Assembly (NCBI GenBank): GCA_036257565.1
Contig: DATAFH010000047.1
Coordinates: forward strand, 1 to 64,000
Direction of reading: 5' to 3'
Source: DASSUW01 sp036257565
Lineage (GTDB): Bacteria > Actinomycetota > Thermoleophilia > Solirubrobacterales > Solirubrobacteraceae
Length of the DNA stretch: 64,000 nucleotides
The notes under the pieces were generated by a model. That model worked only from the letters and a program-made list of their open reading frames with translations, was not told the origin of the DNA and ran no database searches. Shown here one piece after another: positions 45,729 to 54,829 of the stretch. Position 1 is the first letter of the stretch. Every line of letters starts with the position of its first letter. A program made the translations under genes and the position numbers.

Positions 45729-47282
45729 TCAGACGAGGCCGCGCAGCGCCTCGCCTGCGTCTCGAGCGAGCTCGAAGAGCGGGTCGGGGTAGATGCCGAA
45801 GACGATCGTGGCCGCCGCGCAGACGACCGCCACGAAGATGACCTCGAACTGGTCGGTCCGGCGGCCGACGGGCCGCTCGACCTCGGAGGCGGCCACGGCG
45901 CCCGCCTCCTGGGAGCCGCCCGCGATCGCCGGCCGCGCGGCGGGCGCGGCCACGGCTACCGGCGCCTCGGAAGGCGACCGCATCCACACGGCGGCGATGA
46001 CCCGCAGGTAGTAGACGAGCGAGATCGCGGATCCGATCACGATCACCGCGCCGAGCCAGCCGTAGTCGTTGTCCACCGCTGCGCTGATCAGGTAGAGCTT
46101 CCCGAAGAAGCCGACGGTGGCCGGCATGCCCGCCAACCCCAGCATCGCGATCGTCATCGGCCACGCGAGCCACGGGCGCTCGGCGCCCAGCCCGTAGAGC
46201 GTCGCGACGTCGTCACCCAACGACGTCTCCCGCTCCCGCGCCACGATCACGGCGAAGGCGGCGAGATTCATGAGCGTGTACGCGAGCAGGTAGAAGACCG
46301 TCGCCTGCACGCCTAGACGAGTGGAGACGACCACGCCAGCGAGCATGTAGCCGGCCTGGGCCACCGACGAGTACGCGAGCAGGCGCTTGAGCGACGACTG
46401 CCCGATCGCCCCCACGTTCCCGACCACGATCGTGATCGTGGCCAGCGTGGCGAGCGCCGGCCCCCAGGTCGTCGCCGTGTCGATGAGCGCCACGTCGAAC
46501 AGTCGCAGCATCACGCCGAGTGCCGCGGCCTTGGTCGCGACGGCCATGAAGCCGGTCACGGGGGTCGGCGCGCCCTCGTAGACGTCCGGCGTCCACTGGT
46601 GGAACGGCGCCACCGACGCCTTGAACGCCAGCCCGGCGACGACCAGCGCGATGCCGGTCAGGAACAGCACATCGTCGGCCAGTTCGCTGCCCGCCTCGGC
46701 TATCCCCGCGTAGTCCGTCGAGCCCGTCGCGCCATACAGGAACGCCAGTCCGTACAGGAGCGTCGCCGACCCCACCGAGCCGATGATCAGGTACTTGAGC
46801 CCGGACTCGAGCGACTGCTCCCGCCGCATGTGCGTTGCGCACAGCACGTAGAGCGGGATCGAGAGCAGCTCGAAGCCGAGGAACAGCGCGATCAGGTTCT
46901 CGGCCGCGACCAGCACGACCATGCCGAGGATCGAACTCAGCAGGAGCGCGTAGAACTCGCCCTCGCCCGCCTCCTCGGCCGCCCGCGAGCGCCAGGAGAG
47001 CAGCACGGCCGCCATCCCGCCGACCACGAAGGCCATCGTCAGCGCCAGAGTCAGATCGTCGATCGCCAGCGCCCGCTCGACGACCTCGGTGTTGACGCCC
47101 CACTGCCAGATCCCGAGCCCCGCCGTGGTGCCGAGCGTCACGAACGCCAGGAACGCGGTTAGGTGCCGGCGGGCGAAGCGCGACCGCAGCAGCCCGACGA
47201 GCAGCACGAGACACGCGCCGCCGGCCAGCGCGACGAGCGGGGACAGCGCCTCCCAGTCGATTGCCGGAGCCTTGGGGGTCAT
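45729..47282 (-). CDS. nuoN: NADH-quinone oxidoreductase subunit N
   Basis: 517 aa, 14 or so helices; one of the three antiporter-like proton-pumping subunits of complex I. Conserved: GFELLSIPLYVLCATHMRRE (glutamate on helix 5), FKASVAPFHQWTPDVYEGAP (lysine), SSLKRLLAYSSVAQAGYML and GMPATVGFFGKLYLI. Near the C-terminus there is a roughly 40-residue hydrophilic Ala/Pro-rich insertion (VAAPAARPAIAGGSQEAGAV) before the last helix, not usual in the family. ATG 47282 overlaps the nuoM stop. Confidence 0.95.
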   Translation of the reverse strand: MTPKAPAIDWEALSPLVALAGGACLVLLVGLLRSRFARRHLTAFLAFVTLGTTAGLGIWQWGVNTEVVERALAIDDLTLALTMAFVVGGMAAVLLSWRSRAAEEAGEGEFYALLLSSILGMVVLVAAENLIALFLGFELLSIPLYVLCATHMRREQSLESGLKYLIIGSVGSATLLYGLAFLYGATGSTDYAGIAEAGSELADDVLFLTGIALVVAGLAFKASVAPFHQWTPDVYEGAPTPVTGFMAVATKAAALGVMLRLFDVALIDTATTWGPALATLATITIVVGNVGAIGQSSLKRLLAYSSVAQAGYMLAGVVVSTRLGVQATVFYLLAYTLMNLAAFAVIVARERETSLGDDVATLYGLGAERPWLAWPMTIAMLGLAGMPATVGFFGKLYLISAAVDNDYGWLGAVIVIGSAISLVYYLRVIAAVWMRSPSEAPVAVAAPAARPAIAGGSQEAGAVAASEVERPVGRRTDQFEVIFVAVVCAAATIVFGIYPDPLFELARDAGEALRGLV

Positions 47283-48748
47283 CGCGTCACCGCATCGGTG
47301 GCGGCCTGCACGGCCGGCTCACCGGCCTCCAGGGCGAGCTGCGGATACACCGCGAACGCCAGGATCACGAGCACCAGCGGCACCAGGACGATCGCATCGC
47401 GCATCCCGAGGTCGAATGACGTCACCGTCGGCCCAGGGCGGTTGTGCATCGCGCGGATGTACATGCGCAGCGCGTAGACCGAGGCGAGCACGACGCCGGT
47501 CGAGGCGATGATCGCCACCGCCAGCTTGGACTGGAAGACGCCGAGCAGGATGAAGAACTCGCCGACGAAGTTCGCCGAGCCCGGCATGGCCAGCGTGGCC
47601 AGCGTCACGATCATGAACAGCGTGGCGAGCACCGGTGCGCGAGTGGCGATGCCGCCCATGTCGCGAATGTCCACCGACCCGGCCGTCCGCGTGGCGAGCA
47701 GCACGACGATCAGGAACAGCGGTGCGACCACGAGCCCGTGGTTGACGGCCTGCAGGAGCGCGCCCTGGGCGCCTCGCCCCTCGGGGTCCAGCGCGAAGAT
47801 CCCCAGCGTGATGAACCCGAGCTGAGCGATCGACGAGTAGCCGAGGATGAGCCGCAGGTTCGTCTGCGTGTACGCCTGCACCGAGCCGTAGACGATCGAC
47901 AGGAGGGCGATGATGAGCAGGATCAGCTGCCAGTCCGCCGCCGCCTCCGGGAACAGCGGGAGCGCGATCCGCAGGAAGCCGTAGGCCGCCACCTTGGAGA
48001 CGACGCCGGAGAAGACCGCGAGCACCGGGAGCGGCATGTTGCGGTAGGCGTCGGGCATCCAGCCGTGGAACGGGAAGCTCGGCATCTTGATCAGGAACGC
48101 CAGTGCGAACGCCGCGAACAGCAGCTTCTGCGTGTTCTCGCCGAGCAGGTTCTGCTGCAGCTCCGCGAGCGAGAACGTCAGCTCTCCCGCCGGCGACGAG
48201 AGCACCGCGGTGGCGACGGCGGCGGCCAGCATCAGCAGGGAGCCGACGAGCGTGTAGACGACCATCTTGACCGCCGCCGCGATCCGCTCCGGGCCGCCCC
48301 ACTGGCCGAGCAGGAAGTAGAACGGCACGAGCATGAGGTCGAAGAAGAGGACGAACAGCGCGAGGTCCTGGGCGAGGAAGGCGCCCAGCACGGCCGTCTC
48401 GGCGATCCCGAAGTGGATCGCGAACAGCTTCGCCCGGACGGGCGGCCGCAGCGCCACCCACATGGCCGAGGCGGCGAACAGCAGCGCGGTGAGCGCCACG
48501 AGCCACAGGTTCAGCCCGTCGACCCCGAGCGTGTAGCGGATCCCCAGCTCGTCGATCCAGGCGTCGTCAGTGACGTACTGGAGCCCACGCGCTGCGGTGT
48601 CGAAGTCGATCAGCATGATCACCGCGTAGCCGAGCGGGACGAGGGAGCCCACGACGGCGAACAGCGGCGCCACTCCCCGCGGGACGAGCCCGCCCAGCAC
48701 GGCCAGCAGCAGCGGCCAGAAGACGAGGATGGACAGGTGGATCGTCAT
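47279..48748 (-). CDS. nuoM: NADH-quinone oxidoreductase subunit M
   Basis: 489 aa from ATG 48748, which overlaps the nuoL stop (ATGA). Proton-pumping antiporter-like subunit: FFDLMLVPFYFLLGQWGGPE, FALAFLIKMPSFPFHGWMPD, LRLILGYSSIAQLGFITLGI, and MPGSANFVGEFFILLGVF. The glutamate (EAxLVPMY-like position) is replaced in part: the text reads DLMLVPFYF, so Asp stands where NuoM usually has Glu. Length and helix count are normal. Confidence 0.95.
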   Translation of the reverse strand: MTIHLSILVFWPLLLAVLGGLVPRGVAPLFAVVGSLVPLGYAVIMLIDFDTAARGLQYVTDDAWIDELGIRYTLGVDGLNLWLVALTALLFAASAMWVALRPPVRAKLFAIHFGIAETAVLGAFLAQDLALFVLFFDLMLVPFYFLLGQWGGPERIAAAVKMVVYTLVGSLLMLAAAVATAVLSSPAGELTFSLAELQQNLLGENTQKLLFAAFALAFLIKMPSFPFHGWMPDAYRNMPLPVLAVFSGVVSKVAAYGFLRIALPLFPEAAADWQLILLIIALLSIVYGSVQAYTQTNLRLILGYSSIAQLGFITLGIFALDPEGRGAQGALLQAVNHGLVVAPLFLIVVLLATRTAGSVDIRDMGGIATRAPVLATLFMIVTLATLAMPGSANFVGEFFILLGVFQSKLAVAIIASTGVVLASVYALRMYIRAMHNRPGPTVTSFDLGMRDAIVLVPLVLVILAFAVYPQLALEAGEPAVQAATDAVTR

Positions 48749-50757
48749 GCGGAGATCAGGAAGTAGGCGCCGAGCGACGTGATGCCCATCAGCAGCAGCG
48801 CCGCGTAGTAGCGCAGGTAGCCGGTCTGCATGCGGCGCACGGCGGCCGACCCGAGGCGCACGAGTCCGCTCGTCGTCCCCACCAGCGCGCCGTCGACGAC
48901 GGCCCGCTCGAAGGTGGAGCTCGCGAAGCGGCCGAGCCAGGCCATCGGGCGGACCACGAGCAGTTCGATCGCCTCGTCGAAGTACCACTTGTTCACGAAG
49001 ACCCGGTGCAGGAACGCGAACCGCTGCTGGAGCATCCGCGGGCGGTCCGGCTGCCGCACCCACAGCCCGTAGGCGATGGCGATGCCGAGCAGGGCGATCG
49101 TCGCGCCCACGATCAGCCCGATCCAGGTCAGCGTGGTCGACGCCTCGAGCTCCTCGTAGAGGCGCGAGTCCGCGAACGTCGGCTCGAGGAAGTGGTGCAG
49201 CGACTCGTTGACCTTGGGGATCTGCACGACGCCGCCGACGATCGCGAGCACGGCCAGCGCGCCCATCGCGATCTTCATCGGCCCCTCCCTCTCGGCGATG
49301 TGGTGCTCCGGGCCGGGGAAGCCGACGTCGGTGTCCTCGATCTCGCCGGTCGCCGGGTTCGTCGGGTGCTCGGGGTGGTAGAGGTGACCGTGCTCGAGCT
49401 CGCGCGCCTCGGGCACCGGGTCGCCCCAGAAGGCCCGGAAGATCATCCGGAACGTGTAGATCGCGGTCATCAGCGAGCCCACGTACCCGAGCACGCCCAG
49501 CACGACGTGCCAGTCCTCGTGGGCGAACATCAGCGCGATGATCTCGTCCTTGGAGAAGAAGCCGGCGAACGGCGGGACGCCCGACAGCACGAGGCCGCCG
49601 ATCACCATGGACGCGTAGGTGAACGGCATCACCTTCCGAAAGCCGCCCATGCGGTCGAGGTCCTGCGTGCCGGCCATGGCGGCGATCACCGAGCCGGCGG
49701 CCATGAAGAGGAGCGCCTTGAAGAAGGCGTGCGTCATCAGGTGGAACATGCCGGCGGCGTAGGCGGCCGAGGAGACCGCCATGACCATGTAGCCGATCTG
49801 CGACATCGTCGAGTACGCGATGACCCGCTTGAGGTCGGTCACCACAAGGCCGATCGTCGCGGCGATGATCATCGTGGCGCACCCGAGGATGGCGCCCACG
49901 TCGGCAGCCGCAGGGGCCAGCTCGAACAGCGGGTGCATGCGGGCGATCAGGTAGACGCCGGCCGTCACCATGGTCGCCGCATGGATCAGGGCGGAGACCG
50001 GCGTCGGGCCCTCCATGGCGTCCGGGAGCCAGGTGTGGAGCGGTACCTGGGCCGACTTGGCGAACGCGCCGACGAGCAGCAGCAGGCAGCCGGCCACGAG
50101 GTCGCCGTCGTTGCGGGAGAACGCCGAGCCGACCTCCTCGAACGTCGCCAGGAAGTCCAGCGTGCCGGTGCCGGTGAAGATGAAGTACGTGCCGAGCACC
50201 AGCCCGACGTCGCCCACCACGTTGATGACGAACGCCTTGATGCCCGCCTGCGTGGCCGTCCGCCGCCGGTACCAGAACGAGATCAGCAGGTACGAGGCCG
50301 CGCCGACGAACGCCCAGCCCACGATGAGCAGGAAGAAGTTCGCCGCCAGGACCAGCAGCAGCATGCTGAACACGAAGAAGTTCAGGTACGCGAAGAAGCG
50401 CGTGTAGCCGCGGTCGCCGCCCATGTAGGCGACCGAGTAGAGGTGGATCAGCATCGAGACGCCGGAGACCACCAGCATCATCAGCATGCTGAGCGGGTCG
50501 ATGAGGATCGAGACCGTGGCGTCCACCCCGTTGGCGACCGCGTAGTCCCAGCCGTGCGCCACCACCTGGCGCTCCTCCTCGCCGCGCGACTCGAGCTCGA
50601 AGAACGCGAGCACCGAGGCGGCGAACGAGAGCGCGATCGCCAGCGTGCCGATGACGCCGTGTGCGCGCGCGGGCAGCAGGCGCCAGGTGAGCGCGATGAG
50701 GATCGTCCCCGCGAGCGGGAACGCGAGCACGAGCCACCCGTACGTCTCCAGGCTCAT
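48745..50757 (-). CDS. nuoL: NADH-quinone oxidoreductase subunit L
   Basis: 670 aa, the largest antiporter-like subunit, with the lateral helix expected at the C-terminus (MAWLGRFASSTFERAVVDGA). Conserved signatures: MLMMLVVSGVSMLIHLYSVA, YLLISFWYRRRTATQAGIKA, KSAQVPLHTWLPDAMEGPTP, VSALIHAATMVTAGVYLIAR, DLKRVIAYSTMSQIGYMVMA and AGFFSKDEIIALMF. Its start overlaps the nuoK stop by 4 bp. Confidence 0.96.
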   Translation of the reverse strand: MSLETYGWLVLAFPLAGTILIALTWRLLPARAHGVIGTLAIALSFAASVLAFFELESRGEEERQVVAHGWDYAVANGVDATVSILIDPLSMLMMLVVSGVSMLIHLYSVAYMGGDRGYTRFFAYLNFFVFSMLLLVLAANFFLLIVGWAFVGAASYLLISFWYRRRTATQAGIKAFVINVVGDVGLVLGTYFIFTGTGTLDFLATFEEVGSAFSRNDGDLVAGCLLLLVGAFAKSAQVPLHTWLPDAMEGPTPVSALIHAATMVTAGVYLIARMHPLFELAPAAADVGAILGCATMIIAATIGLVVTDLKRVIAYSTMSQIGYMVMAVSSAAYAAGMFHLMTHAFFKALLFMAAGSVIAAMAGTQDLDRMGGFRKVMPFTYASMVIGGLVLSGVPPFAGFFSKDEIIALMFAHEDWHVVLGVLGYVGSLMTAIYTFRMIFRAFWGDPVPEARELEHGHLYHPEHPTNPATGEIEDTDVGFPGPEHHIAEREGPMKIAMGALAVLAIVGGVVQIPKVNESLHHFLEPTFADSRLYEELEASTTLTWIGLIVGATIALLGIAIAYGLWVRQPDRPRMLQQRFAFLHRVFVNKWYFDEAIELLVVRPMAWLGRFASSTFERAVVDGALVGTTSGLVRLGSAAVRRMQTGYLRYYAALLLMGITSLGAYFLISA

Positions 50758-51053
50758 CCCTGCAGCTCCCGCAGCTCATCGACGTCGATCGGCAGCCGGC
50801 GCCGGAACAGCGCCACGATCAGCCCGAGCCCGATCGCGACCTCGCAGGCCGCGACGACCATCACGATCAGGGCGAAGATCTGGCCGTCCATGTTCCCGTG
50901 CGCGCGCGAGAACCCGACGAGCGCCAGGTTGGCCGCGTTGAGCATCAGCTCGATGCAGAGCAGGATCACAAGCGGGTTGCGCCGGACGAGCACGCCGCCC
51001 GCGCCGATGCAGAAGATCAGCGCGGACACCACGAGGTACCACGTCAGGTCCAC
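50754..51053 (-). CDS. nuoK: NADH-quinone oxidoreductase subunit K
   Basis: 99 aa, three helices. The two membrane glutamates of the proton path are present in VILLCIELMLNAANLALVGF and VVAACEVAIGLGLIVALFRR. Starts 4 nt after nuoJ ends and overlaps nuoL, so the whole nuoJKLMN set is one transcript. Confidence 0.95.
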   Translation of the reverse strand: MDLTWYLVVSALIFCIGAGGVLVRRNPLVILLCIELMLNAANLALVGFSRAHGNMDGQIFALIVMVVAACEVAIGLGLIVALFRRRLPIDVDELRELQG

Positions 51054-51057
51054 GCGG

Positions 51058-51678
51058 TCACCTCTTGGGCGGCCCCGCCGCCTCGATCATCGACCCCACC
51101 TCGGCATCGGTCGCGGTGATCTCGCGGCCGCGCATGACGTCGGCCACCGACAGCTCGCCCGGCTCGGCGAGCCCTGCGCGCCTACGCGCGAGGATGACCG
51201 CGCCGACGGCGGCGATGAGCAGCAGGAGCGACGCGATCTCGAACGCGAGCAGGAACTTGGTGAGGAAGAGCTCGCCGACCTGCGCCGGGGTGCCGAAGCT
51301 CTCCTCGACCCCGGCGCCCTCGCTGTCGAGCGCCGAGAGGCTCGTGCCGACGAGCGCGATCGTCAGCTCGACGAACAGAGCCAGCGCGAAGAGGATCGAG
51401 GCGAAGCGCAGCGTCGCGCCGCCGGCGACCCCCAGCGGCTCCCCGGACCCGCCCACGTACGCGACGACGAAGACGTAGAGCACCATCACCGCGCCGGCGT
51501 AGACGACGACCTGGGCGGCGGCCACGAACTCGGCGCGAAGGAGCAGGAACAGCGCCGCCAGCGAGAGCAGGTGGCACACGAGCGCGAGCACCGCGTAGAA
51601 CGGATTCCGCAGCGAGACGGTGCCCACCGCGCCCGCTACGGCGCCGATCGCGGCGATGAAGAAGAGAACCTCCGCCAT
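51058..51678 (-). CDS. nuoJ: NADH-quinone oxidoreductase subunit J
   Basis: 206 aa, five helices. ND6-like: NPFYAVLALVCHLLSLAALF, LLRAEFVAAAQVVVYAGAVM, VLYVFVVAYVGGSGEPLGV. The cytoplasmic tail (SVADVMRGREITATDAEVGS) is longer than in E. coli. It is the first gene of this operon: upstream, after a 106-bp divergent gap, comes the hydrogenase operon, not nuoH or nuoI as in standard operons. Confidence 0.92.
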   Translation of the reverse strand: MAEVLFFIAAIGAVAGAVGTVSLRNPFYAVLALVCHLLSLAALFLLLRAEFVAAAQVVVYAGAVMVLYVFVVAYVGGSGEPLGVAGGATLRFASILFALALFVELTIALVGTSLSALDSEGAGVEESFGTPAQVGELFLTKFLLAFEIASLLLLIAAVGAVILARRRAGLAEPGELSVADVMRGREITATDAEVGSMIEAAGPPKR

Positions 51679-51732
51679 GAGCGTGCGCGGATGCTACGAG
51701 GTTCCGGGGCGGGTTCGCTGCCTGACGCCGAC

Positions 51733-51760
51733 TTGCCATTCTCGGCACAAGCGATAGGTT
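51733..51760 (+). promoter_or_regulatory. Likely promoter of the hyp-hhy hydrogenase operon
   Basis: TTGCCA (51733-51738) and TAGGTT (51755-51760) are spaced 16 nt, a fair match to a SigA-type promoter, 24 nt upstream of the hypC GTG. A good ribosome-binding site (GGAGGAGG, 51771-51778) follows. The half-sites CTTGCC and GGCACAAG around 51732-51751 form an imperfect inverted repeat overlapping the -35 box, a possible operator. No promoter for nuoJ stood out on the other strand. Confidence 0.5.
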
Positions 51761-51784
51761 GGCGGCGAGCGGAGGAGGATCGTT

Positions 51785-52063
51785 GTGTGCCTGGCCATCC
51801 CAGGACGGATCGTGGAGGTTATCGACGAGGCGAATCGGCTCGCCACCGTGGATGTGGCGGGGGTACGGCGCACCGTCAACATCGGGCTCCTCGACGCGGG
51901 TGACGAGAGCGCGGTGCCCGGCGACTGGGTGCTGATCCACGTGGGCTTCGCGCTGTCGAAGATCGACGAGGAGGAGGCGATCGCCACCCGCCGCCTGCTC
52001 GAGGCGATGGGAGCCGAGTACGAGCAGGAGCTCGAGGAGCTGAAGGCGAGCGCCATCGAATGA
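51785..52063 (+). CDS. hypC: Hydrogenase maturation chaperone HypC
   Basis: 92 aa from GTG 51785. HypC/HupF family: N-terminal MCLAIPGRIVEVID, whose Cys2 (after Met removal) binds the Fe(CN)2CO precursor with HypD, and GDWVLIHVGFALSKIDEEEA. It carries iron from HypD to the hydrogenase large subunit. First gene of a long operon; its stop overlaps the next start (ATGA). Confidence 0.95.
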   Translation: MCLAIPGRIVEVIDEANRLATVDVAGVRRTVNIGLLDAGDESAVPGDWVLIHVGFALSKIDEEEAIATRRLLEAMGAEYEQELEELKASAIE

Positions 52064-52266
52064 GCGCCTGCGACCCCCACGACCCGCACTGCATCACCTG
52101 CGGCGACGTGGCGGTCGAGATGCTGGTGGTCGAGGTCAACGACTCGCTCGCGGTGTGCGAGGCCGAGGGCGAGGCGCGCGAGGTCGAGGTGGCGCTGCTC
52201 GAGGACGTTCGGGCCGGCGACCGCCTGCTCGTCCACGCCGACGTAGGGCTGGTGAAGCTGGCATGA
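52060..52266 (+). CDS. Second, shortened HypC/HupF-like protein
   Basis: 68 aa. Starts MSACDPHDPHCITCGDVAVE; the part VEVALLEDVRAGDRLLVHAD, then VGLVKLA, matches the end of the HypC beta-barrel domain, but the N-terminal MCLAIPG is replaced by a Cys/His-rich DPHCITCGD. Without the usual Cys2 it may bind iron differently or be specialised for the neighbouring hydrogenase. Overlaps hypC and hypD by 4 bp on each side. Confidence 0.8.
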   Translation: MSACDPHDPHCITCGDVAVEMLVVEVNDSLAVCEAEGEAREVEVALLEDVRAGDRLLVHADVGLVKLA

Positions 52267-53378
52267 AGTTCGTCGACGAGTTCCGCGACGGCGCGCTGGG
52301 CCAGAAGGTCGCGGCGCAGATCCTCGGCGTGGTGGAGCCCGGCCGCCACTACAAGGTGATGGAGGTCTGCGGCGGCCACACCCACTCGATCTACCGCTAC
52401 GGGGTGGACGACCTGCTGCCCGAGAACGTCGAGCTCGTGCACGGCCCGGGCTGCCCCGTGTGCGTGATCCCAATGGGCCGCGTCGACGACGGCATCGCCA
52501 TCGCGCGCGAGCCCGGCGTGATCTTCACCTGCTTCGGCGACATGCTGCGGGTGCCGGGCTCGAACGGCACGCTGCTCGACGCGAAGGCGCAGGGCGCCGA
52601 CGTGCGGATGGTCTACTCGCCGCTCGACGCGCTGCGCATCGCCAAGGCCGAGCCCGACCGGGAGGTCGTGTTCTTCGCGATCGGGTTCGAGACCACGGCG
52701 CCGTCCACGGCCCTCACGCTGATGCGCGCCCGCGCGGAGCGCGTGACGAACTTCTCCTGCATGTGCAACCACGTGACGATCGTGCCGCCGCTGCGGGCGC
52801 TGCTCGAGTCGCCCGACCTGCGCCTCGACGGCTTCATCGGCCCCGGGCACGTGTCGACGGTGGTTGGCGCCCGGCCGTTCGAGTTCATCCCGGCCGACTA
52901 CGGGCGCCCTGTCGTGGTCGCCGGCTTCGAGCCGCTCGACATCCTGCAGGCGATCCACATGATCCTCGTGCAGCTGGCCGAGCGGCGCTGCGAGGTCGAG
53001 AACCAGTACACGCGCGTCGTGCCGTACGACGGCAACCTGCGGGCGCTGGCGGCCATGGCCGAGGTCTTCGCGCTGCGCCCCCACTTCGAGTGGCGCGGCC
53101 TGGGCTTCATCTCGCAGTCCGCGCTCCGGCTGTCGGACGCCTACGCGGACCTCGACGCCGAGCGGCGGTTCGCCGTGCCGGGCGTGCGCGTCGCCGACCC
53201 GAAGGCGTGCCAATGCGGCGAGGTGCTCAAGGGCGTCATCAAGCCGTGGGAGTGCAAGGTGTTCGGCACGGCCTGCACACCGGAGCACGCGATCGGCACG
53301 TGCATGGTGTCCCCCGAAGGGGCCTGCGCGGCGTATTACAACTACGGAAGGTTCGCGCGTGACCGTGTCGTCGCGTGA
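52263..53378 (+). CDS. hypD: Hydrogenase maturation factor HypD
   Basis: 371 aa, ATG 52263. Iron-sulfur scaffold where Fe(CN)2CO is assembled. Conserved: KVMEVCGGHTHSIYRYGVDD, VHGPGCPVCVIPMGRVDD, AIGFETTAPSTALT, NHVTIVPPLRALL and, at the C-terminus, the cluster cysteines in DPKACQCGEVLKGVIKPWEC, then GTACTPEHAIGTCMVSPEGA. All family cysteines are visible. Overlaps hypE by 20 bp. Confidence 0.97.
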   Translation: MKFVDEFRDGALGQKVAAQILGVVEPGRHYKVMEVCGGHTHSIYRYGVDDLLPENVELVHGPGCPVCVIPMGRVDDGIAIAREPGVIFTCFGDMLRVPGSNGTLLDAKAQGADVRMVYSPLDALRIAKAEPDREVVFFAIGFETTAPSTALTLMRARAERVTNFSCMCNHVTIVPPLRALLESPDLRLDGFIGPGHVSTVVGARPFEFIPADYGRPVVVAGFEPLDILQAIHMILVQLAERRCEVENQYTRVVPYDGNLRALAAMAEVFALRPHFEWRGLGFISQSALRLSDAYADLDAERRFAVPGVRVADPKACQCGEVLKGVIKPWECKVFGTACTPEHAIGTCMVSPEGACAAYYNYGRFARDRVVA

Positions 53379-54414
53379 GGAGCGGATCCTCGGGATCATC
53401 GAGACGGCGCGCAGCAAGCGCCCCCGCTTCAAGGACGAGCGCATCACGATGGCCCACGGCGCGGGCGGCAAGGCCACGCAGACGCTGATCGAAGGGCTGC
53501 TGGCGCCCGCCTTCGGGATGGACGAGCTCGCCGACGCGGCGGTCGTCGGCGAGGGCATCGCGCTCACCACCGACTCGTTCGTGGTCAAGCCGCTGCGCTT
53601 CCCGGGCGGCTCGATCGGCGAGCTGGCCGTGAACGGCACCGTGAACGACCTCGCGGTGGCCGGCGCCCGCCCGCTCGCGCTGAGCTTGGCGCTCGTGCTC
53701 GAGGAGGGCCTCGAGTCCGGCGTGCTGCGCGCGGAGGTCGAGGCGATGGCCCAGGCGGCGGAGGCCGCCGGGGTGCAGATCGTGACCGGCGACACCAAGG
53801 TGGTCGAGCGCGGGCACGCCGACGGGATGTACGTCTGCACCACTGGCGTGGGGCTGCGGGACCCGCGCGCCGCGTTGTCACCCGGGGCCGTCGTGCCGGG
53901 CGACCGCGTGCTGGTCTCCGGCTCGCTCGGCGAGCATGGCACCGCGATCATGCTCGCCCGCGGCGACCTCGGGCTCGACGCCGACATCGAGTCCGACACC
54001 CGCTCGCTGTGGCCGGCGGTCGACGCGATGCTGTCGTCGGCCGTGCACTGCATCCGCGACGCCACGCGCGGCGGCGTGGCGTCCGTGCTCAACGAGATCG
54101 CTCGCGCGGCGGGCGTGGCGATCGTGGTGCGCGAGGCCGACGTGCCGGTCGACCCGCGGGTGGCGGGCGCCGCCGAGCTGCTCGGCATCGACCCGATGTA
54201 CGTCGCGAACGAGGGCAAGCTCGTCGCCTTCGTCGCCCCCGCCCAGGCCGACGCGGCGCTCGAGGCGCTGCGCGCCATGCCCGGCTGCGAGCAGGCGGCG
54301 GAGATCGGCGAGGTCAAGACCGAGCCCCCGGGCATGGTGCTGGTGGAGACCGCTTTCGGCGGCCGCCGGGTGATGGACCAGCTCGTGGGCGATCCGCTCC
54401 CCAGGATCTGCTAG
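53359..54414 (+). CDS. hypE: Hydrogenase maturation factor HypE
   Basis: 351 aa from GTG 53359 (GTG 53365 also possible). PurM-like ATPase that dehydrates the thiocarbamoyl group received from HypF to make cyanide. ITMAHGAGGKATQTLIEGLL, GSIGELAVNGTVNDLAVAGA and RDATRGGVASVLNEIARAAG are the family landmarks, and the protein ends in the required PRIC with the thiocyanate-bearing terminal cysteine. 61 bp separate it from hypA. Confidence 0.97.
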   Translation: MTVSSREERILGIIETARSKRPRFKDERITMAHGAGGKATQTLIEGLLAPAFGMDELADAAVVGEGIALTTDSFVVKPLRFPGGSIGELAVNGTVNDLAVAGARPLALSLALVLEEGLESGVLRAEVEAMAQAAEAAGVQIVTGDTKVVERGHADGMYVCTTGVGLRDPRAALSPGAVVPGDRVLVSGSLGEHGTAIMLARGDLGLDADIESDTRSLWPAVDAMLSSAVHCIRDATRGGVASVLNEIARAAGVAIVVREADVPVDPRVAGAAELLGIDPMYVANEGKLVAFVAPAQADAALEALRAMPGCEQAAEIGEVKTEPPGMVLVETAFGGRRVMDQLVGDPLPRIC

Positions 54415-54475
54415 TGGCCCCTCCCGCAACCCCCGACACCCTTGGACCGACCGCTGATCACGGGAGGAACCACTG

Positions 54476-54829
54476 ATGCACGAGCTGTCGATCGCCGAGT
54501 CGATCGTGGCCGTGGCCGAGCGCCACGCCCGCGGGCGGCGCGTCGCGGCGGTGACGGTGTCGGTCGGCCACCTGCGCCAGGTGGTGCCGGCATCGCTCGA
54601 GTTCGCGTTCGAGCTGATCACGCAGGGCACGGCGCTCGACGGCGCCGAGCTCGTGCTCGAGGAGGTGCCCGCCGCCGGCCTGTGCCGCGCGTGCGGTCGG
54701 GAGAGCCGTCTCGATGGCTTCCCGCTGAACTGCCGCAGCTGCGGCTCCGGTGACGTCGAGATCGTCTCCGGCGAGGAGCTGCAGGTGGAGTCGTTGGACG
54801 TGGAAGAGGAGGTCGCGCATGGCCGTTGA
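54476..54829 (+). CDS. hypA: Hydrogenase nickel-insertion protein HypA
   Basis: 117 aa, ATG 54476 with GGGAGGA upstream. Nickel ligands at the N-terminus (MHELSIAES: Met1, His2, Glu3) and the zinc site (LCRACGRES and LNCRSCGSGDV, four cysteines). Works with HypB to put nickel into the large subunit. Overlaps hhyS by 11 bp. Confidence 0.96.
   Translation: MHELSIAESIVAVAERHARGRRVAAVTVSVGHLRQVVPASLEFAFELITQGTALDGAELVLEEVPAAGLCRACGRESRLDGFPLNCRSCGSGDVEIVSGEELQVESLDVEEEVAHGR

Noticed and set aside
47279..50779. Very long minus-strand open frame suggesting a NuoL-NuoM fusion
   Set aside because: Only the last 489 residues (NuoM) are protein-like; the upstream part is an out-of-frame reading of nuoL, which has its own ATG and stop with a 4-bp overlap.
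49006..51903. 965-codon plus-strand frame antisense to nuoL, nuoK and nuoJ
   Set aside because: Arg/His/Glu-rich shadow of the nuo genes; no recognisable domain and no plausible start signal.
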